This document shows, piece after piece, positions 1 to 8,559 of a stretch of DNA of 13,059 nt; positions within the stretch are counted from its first letter, which is position 1; each line of letters starts with the position of its first letter. Where the stretch lies: assembly GCA_016946835.1 (NCBI GenBank), contig JACVTC010000660.1, positions 1-13,059 of the forward strand, written 5' to 3'. The notes under the pieces were generated by a model. The model was not told the DNA's origin. It ran no database searches and worked only from the letters and a program-made list of their open reading frames with translations. The position numbers and the translations under genes are program-made. The stretch is from Neocallimastix lanati (nom. inval.). Taxonomy: Eukaryota > Neocallimastigomycota > Neocallimastigomycetes > Neocallimastigales > Neocallimastigaceae.

Positions 1-2012
1 TTATGTATCTTTTCATTAATATTAGCACCTTGATCTATTAAGTATTTGACGGCATATTCATTCTCATAATCAATAGCATATTCCAAATATGATTTAGATT
101 TATCCTTTTCATCGTTTTGATTTATATTAAAATTATTTTTATGGAATATATCTATTATTACCGGTTCGTTTAACCTCAATAAACCTTTGAAAATTGACAT
201 ATCAATAGCTATATTATTTACACTGGCACCTTGTTCAACTAAATATTTCATGATTTCTCTATTATTTCCTTCAATAGCAAAAATTAGTGGTGATTTTTCA
301 TCATCACTATTAGTATCTTGTTTATTGAGAAGGGCTCCATTTTCCACTAAATCTCTAACCATATTTAGATTACCATTCTTAATTGCACAAATTAATGGTA
401 TTTCCCCATTTTTACCTTTCCTATTTATATCAATTCCGTTATGAATTAAATACTTTACCATATTTTCATTATTCTTCTTAATGGAAAATAGTAAACATTT
501 AATACCATCTTCTTGAGTTAACGCTGCGTTATGTTCTTTTAAATAATTTATCATTGAAAGATTATCTTCTTCAATGGCGTACATTAATGCGGTTTTATTT
601 TCTTTATTTCTTAGATTTATATCGGCTCCATGACAAAGTAAATATTTGACAATTTCTTCATTTTTATTAATAAGAGATTGAGTTAATGGTGTTTCTCTAT
701 GATAATTCATTTGATTGACATCAGCACCATGATCGATTAAATATTTTGCCATATCATTATTATTTTTTGTGATGGCTAAAAGTAATGGAGTATCTCCATT
801 TCTATCTTTTTGATTGACATTGGCATCATGATCTATTAAACATTCAAATATTTCCAGATTGTTTTTTTCAATAGCTAAATTTAAGGGTGTTACTTCATAA
901 TTACTATTATTAATATCTGCGCCTCCTTGAATTAAACATTTGGCATATTCAACTTTATCATGATCGATAGCATTAATTAAAAAGTAGTATTTAAAAATAG
1001 AATCCTCTAAGGAGGCTCCCTTTTCAATTAAAATCTTAATTAATAATACATTTTCATTCTCTAAGGCATAATCTAACATCGATCTATCATAGCGGTCTCT
1101 TTGATTTACATCAAATTTATTATTTTTAATAATATTTAATATTTCAGGTAGAGACTTTCCCATTTTTACTAAGTATTGAAAAATATTCATATCAATATCA
1201 ACTTTAATATGATCGAGAATGGTTCCATACGTAAGAAAATACTTAATTAAATCTGTATTATCTACTTTTCTTTCAATCAAATAGGTTAATGGTATTTTTG
1301 AGACGTTGTCCATTTTATTAATATTAGCACCTGCTTTAATTAAACTTTTTATAATATTTTGCTTCTTACTGATATGTTTTCTTTTAACAGCATAAAATAA
1401 AGGAGTATTTCCATACTGGTCTTCTACATTTACATTAGCTCCTTTATCAACTAGAATATTAATAATAATATCATTACTATATTTTGCTGCATGAATTAGC
1501 GGTACCTCTCCATCTATATTTTCTTTATTTAAATCGGCACCAATTTCAATTAAATAATCCACTAAAACACTGACTTTACTTTTTATGGCTCTCATCATTA
1601 AACTGTATTTAAAATCAGATTTTTCTCTCAAATAAATTTCAGTGAATTGTTGAGTTCGTTGAGATTGGGTTGAATCCTTTTTTTTACTAATTTCAACAAG
1701 TTTAAATATAAAATTATTATTATAAAGGTAATAATTTATTAATTCTATAAAATAATTATATGTAATAAAAGGCCATTTTTTATCATTAATAATTAATAAG
1801 CTAAATATTTCATTTAAAACAACTTCCTTTTCTCTTTTATCATTATCCCACAAAATCTTTATTGCTTTAAAATTTCTGTTGCTAAATGCAATTTCATATA
1901 TTGATTTATCAATGATTATGTTATTTTCTTTAATGAAATTCTTTAATTCTGTTAAATTTCCATTTTGAATTTTGTAAATTAGTTCATTATGTTTATAATT
2001 TAATTCATCCAT
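1..2012 (-). CDS. Ankyrin-repeat protein, N-terminal 670 residues (3' end outside window)
   Basis: An uninterrupted minus-strand reading frame starts at the ATG at 2012-2010 and is still open at base 1, giving 670 residues without a stop. Residues 1 to about 130 are a divergent N-terminal region with one ankyrin-like segment (about 37-54). From about residue 134 to the edge there are some 15 repeats of 33-36 residues. Ankyrin signatures are clear: G-N-T-P-L at 201-205, V-T-P-L at 373-376, G-D-T-P-L at 406-410, E-T-P-L at 440-443, T-A-L-M-Y-A at 474-479, and repeated endings of the form L-I-x-x-G-A-D-I-N. Repeats near 270-300, 340 and 605 are degenerate. Ankyrin arrays are protein-binding scaffolds; no catalytic domain, signal peptide or membrane segment is visible, so the partner is unknown and the protein is probably intracellular. 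The start is favoured because it follows an A-run leader and the sequence upstream is AT-only. The family is highly expanded in AT-rich anaerobic fungi (general knowledge). Confidence 0.92.
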   Translation of the reverse strand, partial: MDELNYKHNELIYKIQNGNLTELKNFIKENNIIIDKSIYEIAFSNRNFKAIKILWDNDKREKEVVLNEIFSLLIINDKKWPFITYNYFIELINYYLYNNNFIFKLVEISKKKDSTQSQRTQQFTEIYLREKSDFKYSLMMRAIKSKVSVLVDYLIEIGADLNKENIDGEVPLIHAAKYSNDIIINILVDKGANVNVEDQYGNTPLFYAVKRKHISKKQNIIKSLIKAGANINKMDNVSKIPLTYLIERKVDNTDLIKYFLTYGTILDHIKVDIDMNIFQYLVKMGKSLPEILNIIKNNKFDVNQRDRYDRSMLDYALENENVLLIKILIEKGASLEDSIFKYYFLINAIDHDKVEYAKCLIQGGADINNSNYEVTPLNLAIEKNNLEIFECLIDHDANVNQKDRNGDTPLLLAITKNNNDMAKYLIDHGADVNQMNYHRETPLTQSLINKNEEIVKYLLCHGADINLRNKENKTALMYAIEEDNLSMINYLKEHNAALTQEDGIKCLLFSIKKNNENMVKYLIHNGIDINRKGKNGEIPLICAIKNGNLNMVRDLVENGALLNKQDTNSDDEKSPLIFAIEGNNREIMKYLVEQGASVNNIAIDMSIFKGLLRLNEPVIIDIFHKNNFNINQNDEKDKSKSYLEYAIDYENEYAVKYLIDQGANINEKIH

Positions 2013-2032
2013 TTTTTTTTTTCTGTACTTTT
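2013..2032 (-). promoter_or_regulatory. A-run 5' leader with ACAG motif in front of the ankyrin gene
   Basis: Read on the minus strand, the ankyrin start codon is preceded by ten A residues, and those by AAAAGTACAG. A nearly identical arrangement (AAAAGACAG, then nineteen A residues, then ATG) precedes the secreted-protein gene at 9734-9761. The shared layout suggests a 5' UTR signal. It could be a transcription start or initiator context, or an acceptor of a leader intron ending in CAG; the sequence does not decide between these. Confidence 0.4.
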
Positions 2033-2833
2033 CAATTATTAATGATTTTATTTAAAAAAAATAATAGGAGAAATATAAATAGTATTATAATATTTATTAA
2101 ACATATGAAGATTATTTTTTTAAATAAAAAAATTATAATAATTTCAATTACAAAATCAGACTTGAATTATGATTTAAGATTTAAAATTTTTTTATTATTA
2201 CAATAATATTTTATTTAAATTAGTGAAAAAGAAAAAAAAAAAAAATACTAATTCATCGGCATGTATTATTATTATATTATATTATTGACAATTTAATATA
2301 ATTAAATTATTATTAATATAATTATTATTATTATTATTATTATTTTTTTTTTTTTCATGAAATTTAGAGATTTCAAATGAAAATCATTACTTTTCAATAT
2401 TTTACAATATAAAAAACGTGCTACATATTTAAATACATATTCCAATAGTATTTGTTATAATATAATAATTATATAAATAAATTATTTATTGATAAATTTT
2501 AATTTAGATATATAATATTAGATATTGGAAAAATTTTATAAAATTTACTATGATTTTAAAAATAATTTATATACATAAATCATTAATTCTTTAATAGATT
2601 CTAAATATAATTTTAATTATACGATATATTTTTTTAAGATATATATTATTTTTTCATAGAGTACAAATGAAATAAAAATTTTTAGTATTGATAATATATA
2701 TATAAATAATTTTTTATTCAATAGTTTTAATATTTATATAATTTTATTTAATACTCTTATATTTACATCTCATTTAATTTTTATATATAGATTAGTAGTA
2801 AAGTTAGAATGAGAATTATATATGATATGATAG
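2033..2833. other. AT-rich intergenic stretch
   Basis: This is almost pure A/T with poly-A/T runs and short ATT/TTA and TA microsatellites (for example ATT repeats near 2315-2345). No reading frame of coding quality, RNA gene or transposon end was recognised on either strand. It should contain the promoter of the leftward ankyrin gene, but no specific element beyond the A-run leader can be named. Confidence 0.7.
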
Positions 2834-2965
2834 GATTGTATCGTTGACCCTTCCCAAAGATTATACAAAGAGATTACTGGTAAAAGGCGTCCACTTGAAA
2901 ACGCCTTTGTGGTTGAAGTTTATATTAGCTTTGTTTGGGAATTGGACCATACCGATGTTGAAACG
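2834..2965 (+). pseudogene. Orphan exon-like GC-richer island (44 codons), family unknown
   Basis: This 132-bp island has markedly more G+C than its surroundings. On the plus strand it reads as exactly 44 codons without a stop, with many codons beginning in G or A as expected for true coding sequence. It is bounded on the left by TAG (an in-frame stop that is also a possible AG acceptor) and on the right by GTAAGT at 2966-2971, an ideal 5' splice site. The peptide begins DCIVDPSQRLYK and ends WELDHTDVET; I do not recognise the family. No adjoining exon is visible on either side, so it is probably a remnant of a spliced gene. A second plus frame is also open here, and the island contains nested inverted repeats (2851-2858 with 2934-2941; 2866-2870 with 2929-2933; 2883-2890 with 2901-2908). 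A structured RNA is therefore an alternative. Confidence 0.35.
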
Positions 2966-2971
2966 GTAAGT

Positions 2972-3369
2972 AATGCATGATCAATGATTATTAGTATTAT
3001 ATACAGAGGTCTTATTAGTGATATTTAATAAGGAAATCAAAAAATAAAAATAAAATCTTTAATAAATGAATTATAAAAAAATTTTTTTAATAATAAAATT
3101 TTCCTTTTTATTAAATTTATTTTGGGTTATTAATATCTTAGTTATTACTGGTTGATTATTATTAACAATTATGAATTTCTATATAAATTTCATATTTTAA
3201 TTTTAATATAGTTGTCATATATTTAATATTGAAATCTATTTTTTAGTTATTTTTTTTTATATATATATATATATTTAATATGTGGAAAACTTTGACTATT
3301 AAAAATATATACAATTATTCATTTATTAAATAAAAAAAAAAAAAAAAACTTAGATAAGACAAAATAAAA
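2972..3369. other. AT-rich intergenic stretch
   Basis: Low-complexity A/T sequence with a TA run near 3259-3275 and a poly-A run near 3332-3348. No coding or RNA signal was recognised. It separates the exon-like island from the hairpin and satellite. Confidence 0.65.
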
Positions 3370-3417
3370 ATATATCAATATACAAATATATGATAAACTA
3401 TCGGTATATTGATATAT
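3370..3417. repeat. 14-bp perfect inverted repeat at the left flank of the satellite
   Basis: The left arm at 3370-3383 is perfectly complementary to the right arm at 3404-3417, with a 20-nt spacer, so the segment can form a hairpin or cruciform. It contains a few G/C bases, so it is less likely than pure A/T to be a chance palindrome. It lies only a few bases before the first satellite core. It could be a terminal structure of an inserted element or simply a fragile site; nothing else marks an element boundary. Confidence 0.6.
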
Positions 3418-3421
3418 GTGT

Positions 3422-5566
3422 GATAATGAATATGAATATTAAGTACAGATTGAATAAAATAAAATAAAATAAAATAAATAGTAGAATATGAATATTAAGT
3501 ACAGATTGAATAAAATAAAATAAAATAAAATAAATAGTAGAATATGAATATTAAGTACAGATTGAATAAAATAAAATAAAATAAAATAAAATAAATAGTA
3601 GAATATGAATATTAAGTACAGATTGAATAAAATAAAATAAAATAAAATAAAATAAATAGTAGAATATGAATATTAAGTACAGATTGAATAAAATAAAATA
3701 AAATAAAATAAATAGTAGAATATGAATATTAAGTACAGATTGAATAAAATAAAATAAAATAAAATAAAATAAAATAAAATAAAATAAAATAAAATAAAAT
3801 AAAATAAAATAAAATAAAATAAAATAAAATAAAATAAAATAAAATAAAATAAAATAAAATAAAATAAAATAAAATAAAATAAAATAAAATAAAATAAAAT
3901 AAAATAAAATAAAATAAAATAAAATAAAATAAAATAAAATAAAATAAAATAAAATAAAATAAAATAAAATAAAATAAAATAAAATAAAATAAAATAAAAT
4001 AAAATAAAATAAATAGTAGAATATGAATATTAAGTACAGATTGAATAAAATAAAATAAAATAAAATAAAATAAAAATAAATAGTAGAATATGAATATAAA
4101 GTACAGATTGAATAAAATAAAATAAAATAAAATAAAATAAAATAAAATAAAATAAAATAAAATAAAATAAAATAAAATAAAATAAAATAAAATAAAATAA
4201 AATAAAATAAAATAAAATAAAATAAAATAAAATAAAATAAAATAAATAGTAGAATATGAATATTAAGTACAGATTGAATAAAATAAAATAAAATAAAATA
4301 AAATAAAATAAAATAAAATAAAATAAAATAAAATGAAATAAAATAAAATAAATAGCTAAAATATAAATTTAAAGTACAGATTTAATAAAATAAAATAAAA
4401 TAAAATAAAATAAAATAAAATAAAATAAATAGTAGAATATGAATATTAAGTACAGATTGAATAAAATAAAATAAAATAAAATAAATAGTAGAATATGAAT
4501 ATAAAGTACAGATTGAATAAAATAAATAAAATAAAATAAAATAAAATAAAATAAAATAAAATAAAATAAAATAAAATAAAATAAAATAAAATAAAATAAA
4601 ATAAAATAAAATAAAATAAAATAAAATAAAATAAAATAAAATAAAATAAAATAAATAAAATAAAATAAATAGTTGAAATATAAATATAAAGTACAGATTG
4701 AATAAAATAAAATAAAATAAAATAAAATAAAATAAAATAAAATAAAATAAAATGAAATAAAATAAAATAAATAGCTAAAATATAAATTTAAAGTACAGAT
4801 TTAATAAAATAAAATAAAATAAAATAAAATAAAATAAAATAAAATAAATAGTAGAATATGAATATTAAGTACAGATTGAATAAAATAAAATAAAATAAAT
4901 AGTAGAATATGAATATAAAGTACAGATTGAATAAAATAAAATAAAATAAAATAAAATAAAATAAAATAAAATAAAATAAATAGTAGAATATGAATATAAA
5001 GTACAGATTGAATAAAATAAAATAAAATAAAATAAAATAAAATAAAATAAAATAAAATAAAATAAAATAAAATAAAATAAAATAAAATAAAATAAAATAA
5101 AATAAAATAAAATAAATAGTTGAAATATAAATATAAAGTACAGATTGAATAAAATAAAATAAAATAAAATAAAATAAAATAAAATAAAATAAAATAAAAT
5201 AAAATAAAATAAAATAAAATAAATAGTTGAAATATAAATATAAAGTACAGATTGAATAAAATAAAATAAAATAAAATAAAGTAAAATAAAATAAAATAAA
5301 ATAAAATAAAATAAATAGTTGAAATATAAATATAAAGTACAGATTGAATAAAATAAAATAAAATAAAATAAATAGTTGAAATATAAATATAAAGTACAGA
5401 TTGAATAAAATAAAATAAAATAAAATAAAATAAAATAAAATAAATAGTTGAAATATAAATATAAAGTACAGATTGAATAAAATAAAATAAAATAAAATAA
5501 ATAGTTGAAGTATAAATATAAAGTACAGATTGAATAAAATAAATAAAATAAAATAAAAAAAATAAA
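3422..5566 (+). repeat. Compound satellite: about 30-bp core plus variable (AAAAT)n linker, 23 units
   Basis: The unit is a non-simple core ending in AAGTACAGATTG, followed by a run of AAAAT pentamers and AAATAG, then the next core. I count 23 cores, all in the same direction. Linkers vary from about four pentamers (near 3455-3478) to more than fifty (about 3745-4010). Four core types occur: A (GTAGAATATGAATATTAAG), B (as A but with ATATAAAG), C (GTTGAAATATAAATATAAAG) and D (GCTAAAATATAAATTTAAAG, followed by AGATTT). Type A dominates on the left, C on the right, with D and B in the middle. Linker growth is the kind of change expected from replication slippage, while core subtypes spread by unequal exchange. 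A few linkers carry GAAAT, GTAAA or AAATA interruptions. No function can be assigned. Confidence 0.97.
4335..5116 (+). repeat. Higher-order repeat within the satellite (D-A-B-C core order, 419-bp offset)
   Basis: Cores from 4355 onward run D, A, B, C. Those from 4774 onward run D, A, B, B, C. The two blocks match base for base at a 419-bp offset from the single G of a GAAAT interruption (4335 and 4754) through the D core (4355 and 4774) and into the A core (4431 and 4850). The next B core is offset by 414 bp, one pentamer less. This is a tandem duplication of a multi-core block, later modified by slippage and by gain of one extra B unit. Confidence 0.8.
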
Positions 5567-5579
5567 AATAACTTATTTT

Positions 5580-5669
5580 AAATAAATATGTTATAATTAA
5601 ATTAACTGAACTACAATTAACCTTAGCAATTAGAAAACAAATGAATATAAATATTTGTATTATTTTCAT
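5580..5669 (-). pseudogene. Signal-peptide-like start running into the satellite
   Basis: On the minus strand an ATG at 5669 opens a frame whose first residues, MKIIQIFIFICFLIAKVNC, look like a secretion signal: a basic start, a hydrophobic core and a small-residue cleavage region. The bases encoding residues 10-25 have more G/C than the flanks. From about residue 30 the frame is only satellite and stays open to 4788, because TTTTA repeats contain no stop in that direction. The result is an F/L/I/Y polymer that is unlikely to be a protein. This may be the first exon of a lost secreted-protein gene truncated at the satellite edge. Chance in hydrophobic-biased AT sequence is a serious alternative. 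Confidence 0.22.
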
Positions 5670-5762
5670 TTATATTTTTTTTATATATTATATTAACTTT
5701 AAAATTACAAAAAATCATTTTAAAAAAAATATATTTATTTTAATATTTAAAGTAATAGTTTA

Positions 5763-6204
5763 TTATTTAAACATATCTATATAAATATAGTAATTAAAAT
5801 TGTTCTTATATATAACTTTTAATGTATCATATATAATAGTTTCAAATGAAAAATATACAGCGTTAAAAAATGAATAATTAATACAAATTTGAAGTCTTCT
5901 TTCATCATATTTGTCAGTAGTATATTTCAAATAACTAAGATCAGTTAAATTAAAGTTAAAATAATAATTAATGGAGCTTTATTATGAATTAATAAAATAA
6001 TATATGAAAGTTGAATCATACATTTATAAATATAATTATATTTAGATTCTATTAATTTGATTCTTTAAATATTTTATGAGAATCAATCATTATTCTATCT
6101 AATTTATGAATTGAATATTTTTTTTTTGCAAATTTGTCACATGCATCTTCATAATCACTATAATCATGTTTATCCAAATCTTCAGAATATTCTTTAAATA
6201 ATTT
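5763..6204 (-). pseudogene. Broken coding remnant, unknown family (two open segments)
   Basis: Two minus-strand open segments have real amino-acid complexity. The first, 6204-6052, encodes 50 residues with motifs such as DYSDYEDACDKF and KLDRIMIDSHKIFKES, then a stop. The second, 5978-5763, encodes 71 residues with KYTTDKYDERRLQIC and many aromatic residues, then a stop. Neither has a convincing ATG start, and they are separated by about 73 bp of AT sequence with stops. The upstream boundary (T-run, then AAAG at 6196-6193) could be an old 3' splice site. I do not recognise the family. The best reading is a decayed gene or the last exons of one; no partner exon is visible upstream. Confidence 0.4.
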
Positions 6205-6207
6205 TTA

Positions 6208-6619
6208 AAAATTAAAAAAAAAAAAAATTTTTTTTAATAAATACTCAATAATATATAATAAAATTATTTAAAATAGTAATTTTTATACTTATTATTATTA
6301 TTATTATTATAATTTAAAGTAATAATTTTTATTAATATAAAAAAAAAAAAAAATGAAGAAAAAAATATTTAATTTTAAATTATATAAAATTTTTTAGCTT
6401 TATTAAGTTACACAAACAATATGTTTGGAATTTTTGTTAATTTTTTTTTTTCTATCATTTTTTGCATTATTTAGATTCATTATTAATTTAAAGTTTATTT
6501 ATTTATTTTTTTTTTAAATCAAATATTATTAAAATAAATAATAATATCATTAATTTAAGTAAAAAAAAAAAAAAAAAAAAAAAATTAAAATAAAAAAAAA
6601 AAAAAAAAAACTATAAAAA
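6208..6619. other. AT-rich stretch with poly-A runs upstream of the transporter remnant
   Basis: Nearly pure A/T with poly-A runs at 6560-6583 and 6592-6610 and an ATT run near 6293-6310. A TATA-like CTATAAAAAATG sits at the very start of the transporter remnant. That TATA lies too close to the ATG to act as a normal core promoter for it; it may belong to the A-rich leader. Nothing else was recognised. Confidence 0.55.
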
Positions 6620-7255
6620 ATGAATAGTTTTCAATTTTTAGTTGTACTCACTGCCCTCACTTAGTGGTCTTCTTTTTGGTAGTGAAGTTAGTATCATGAA
6701 TGTCATTCTTGTCATGGACGCTTTCTTTTATGCTCTTGATGAACATGTTTAAGAATACTACCAACAAGTCTAAGATGATATATCCTAAGTTAACGGAAGA
6801 AGCTATTAATAAGGTTACTCTTGAAGAAGTTATTGCCTCTTGCTTCATTCTTGGTATAAACTTTGTATGGTGCTCTTATGGCAACTTACCTTGGTATTAA
6901 TGTTATTCTGTACGATCAGTCTCAAATTTATAATGAAATTGGTTTCTCAAGATTCATGTCTACTATTATCCTTCCAATTATTAACGAATTCGTTAACTTC
7001 ATTTTTACTTTCCCATGTTATGTGAGGTATTGAAAGATTAGGTCATAAGACTTTATTAATTGTTGGAACTCTCATAATTAAGGTCTTCCACATTTCCACT
7101 TAGGCTTGCATAACTCTACTCAAACTCATTATAGTAAGTTATGACAATATTCTACTGTGGCTTCTGTCTTTTTATTCATTTTCTCCTTTAAATGGACCTT
7201 GGGGTACCAGTTCCATGAGTTTACCAAGCTTAAGTTTTCCCACTTTTATAATTAA
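6620..7255 (+). pseudogene. Decayed MFS hexose/sugar transporter
   Basis: Joining pieces from all three plus frames gives a recognisable sugar-porter (Major Facilitator) membrane transporter. TM1 is MNSFQFLVVLTALT from 6620 to a TAG at 6662, continuing after a frame change at 6660 as LSGLLFGSEVSIMNV and VILVMDAFF up to a TAA at 6750. A frame from 6775 gives EEVIASCFILG, a TM2-like strip. A frame from 6869 to 7030 gives ATYLGINVILY and QIYNEIGFS, matching the GINVI-x-YYAPQIF motif of TM7, then TM8. A frame from 7026 gives RLGHKTLLIVG, like the RxGRRxLL loop, with a TAG at 7101. A frame from 7160 gives ASVFLFIFSF, TM10-like, ending at the TAA at 7253. The family is usually about 500 residues; here TM3-TM6 and TM11-TM12 appear to be missing and at least four frame changes occur, so it cannot make a transporter. 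No intron model explains the breaks. Confidence 0.8.
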
Positions 7256-8054
7256 TAAATTTTAATTTCAACTAAATTAAAAATTATATATATATATAAA
7301 TTTTAAAACTAATTAAATTTACTCTTAATTAAAAGTGAATTTAAATATTTATTTATTTATTATAATAATAAAAAAAAAAAAATGAAATAAATTTAATAAA
7401 AATATCAATAAAAATAAATTAATTTAAATATATTATATATATATATATATATTTTTTACTGTTAACTTTTTTATTAAATATTATATAAAACAAAACATAC
7501 ATTTCGTAATATTAATTATTGATAATAGTTTTTATTATCTTAAATTTTAATATGATATTTAAATATCAACTTTATAAGAATTAAACAGTAAAGTTATTTA
7601 ATTAATTATAAAATATACTTATCATAATATTTAACTATTTTTTGTTTTTATTATTAAGTAGATTATTATAATTCATAAACGATTTGTATATAAATATATT
7701 AATTTATTTTTATTTTTATATAATTTATTATTTTATTTATTTGTTTATATTATTTATATTATTTATCTATTTTTATTTATGAAATATCACTTCCTTTTTC
7801 AGGAAGTTCACTTTTTAAAATAATTTAATATTAAATGAAAAAAATTAATAATAAAAAAAATTATAAATTTAAATATTTAATATCATAAATACTTTAAATG
7901 TTTTTAAAAGTTAATGAAATGACTATTTTTTTCATGAAAAAATAAGAGACATTAAAATTCCTTTTATTTCTTTATTTTACTTTTTTATATATATATTAAA
8001 ATATGAAGAGGATATATTCATAGTTTTAAATATTAATATGAATAAATAAATAAA

Positions 8055-8085
<31 letters not shown>
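7256..8085. other. AT-rich intergenic stretch
   Basis: Mostly A/T with TA runs near 7289-7298 and 7434-7452 and a long poly-A run at about 8057-8082. The only structured item is a 7-bp perfect hairpin, ACTTCCT/AGGAAGT, at 7789-7807 with a 5-nt loop. No coding signal was recognised. Confidence 0.6.
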
Positions 8086-8557
8086 GGGTTTCCAATTCTT
8101 ATGAAAAAGAATACTGTACAAGTACATTTCAATACTATATGTAAAAAGTTATATACAAAATTAAAGGAAATGAATATGTGAATATGTTATTAAATATTAA
8201 AATATAAAAAGAAATTTTTTTTTTTTACATTAAGAACCTAATTAATTTATTATTTAAAAACAAAATAAAAACAAAATAAAAAATAAAAATAAATGAAATG
8301 AAATGAAATGTAATAATATGAAAATGAAACAAAATGAAATATAAAATAAAATAAAATACTTTTAATTTTAAATTATGAATAATTACAACATTCTTATGTC
8401 TATATTATATATATTAGATTATATTACAATAGGCAAAAATAAATAATTGTATTTTTTCATTTACATGTATGAATCATCTTTTATTAATATTAAGAATATA
8501 TATATTTTAGTTCTTTGAAGATTTTTATAATAAATTGTTAAATTAAAAAAAAATTAG
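8086..8557. other. AT-rich stretch with a small GC-richer patch and GAAAT microsatellite
   Basis: Immediately after the poly-A run, 8083-8160 is slightly richer in G/C. It holds a 26-codon plus-strand reading (ATG at 8101, TGA at 8179) that is too short to call a gene. A patch of GAAAT/AAAAT pentamers lies at about 8293-8357. The rest is unremarkable A/T. Confidence 0.5.
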
Positions 8558-8559
8558 TA

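Noticed and set aside
187-444. An 85-codon plus-strand frame inside the ankyrin gene
   Set aside because: It is the antisense shadow of the minus-strand ankyrin frame, which is open throughout and shows regular repeats.
1-2012. Introns within the ankyrin gene
   Set aside because: The frame is open throughout with repeat spacing maintained, so no splicing is needed in the visible part.
2942-2971. 5S rRNA-like words (GACCATACC followed by GTTGAAA) in the exon-like island
   Set aside because: Only the first two dozen bases resemble the 5' strand of 5S rRNA; the GGATCCCGT loop, the internal control region and the complementary 3' strand are absent.
3422-5566. A CRISPR array suggested by regular repeats
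   Set aside because: The spacers are not unique sequence but AAAAT repeats of variable length, no Cas gene is present, and the DNA is eukaryotic.
4788-5669. A 293-codon minus-strand open frame across the satellite
   Set aside because: TTTTA repeats have no stop in any minus frame, so length is uninformative. The product is an F/L/I/Y polymer; only the first 30 codons have any protein character, and these are listed separately.
6657-6848. A 63-codon minus-strand frame overlapping the transporter remnant
   Set aside because: The plus strand carries recognisable transporter motifs over the same bases; the minus reading matches nothing and has a simple lysine/threonine tail.
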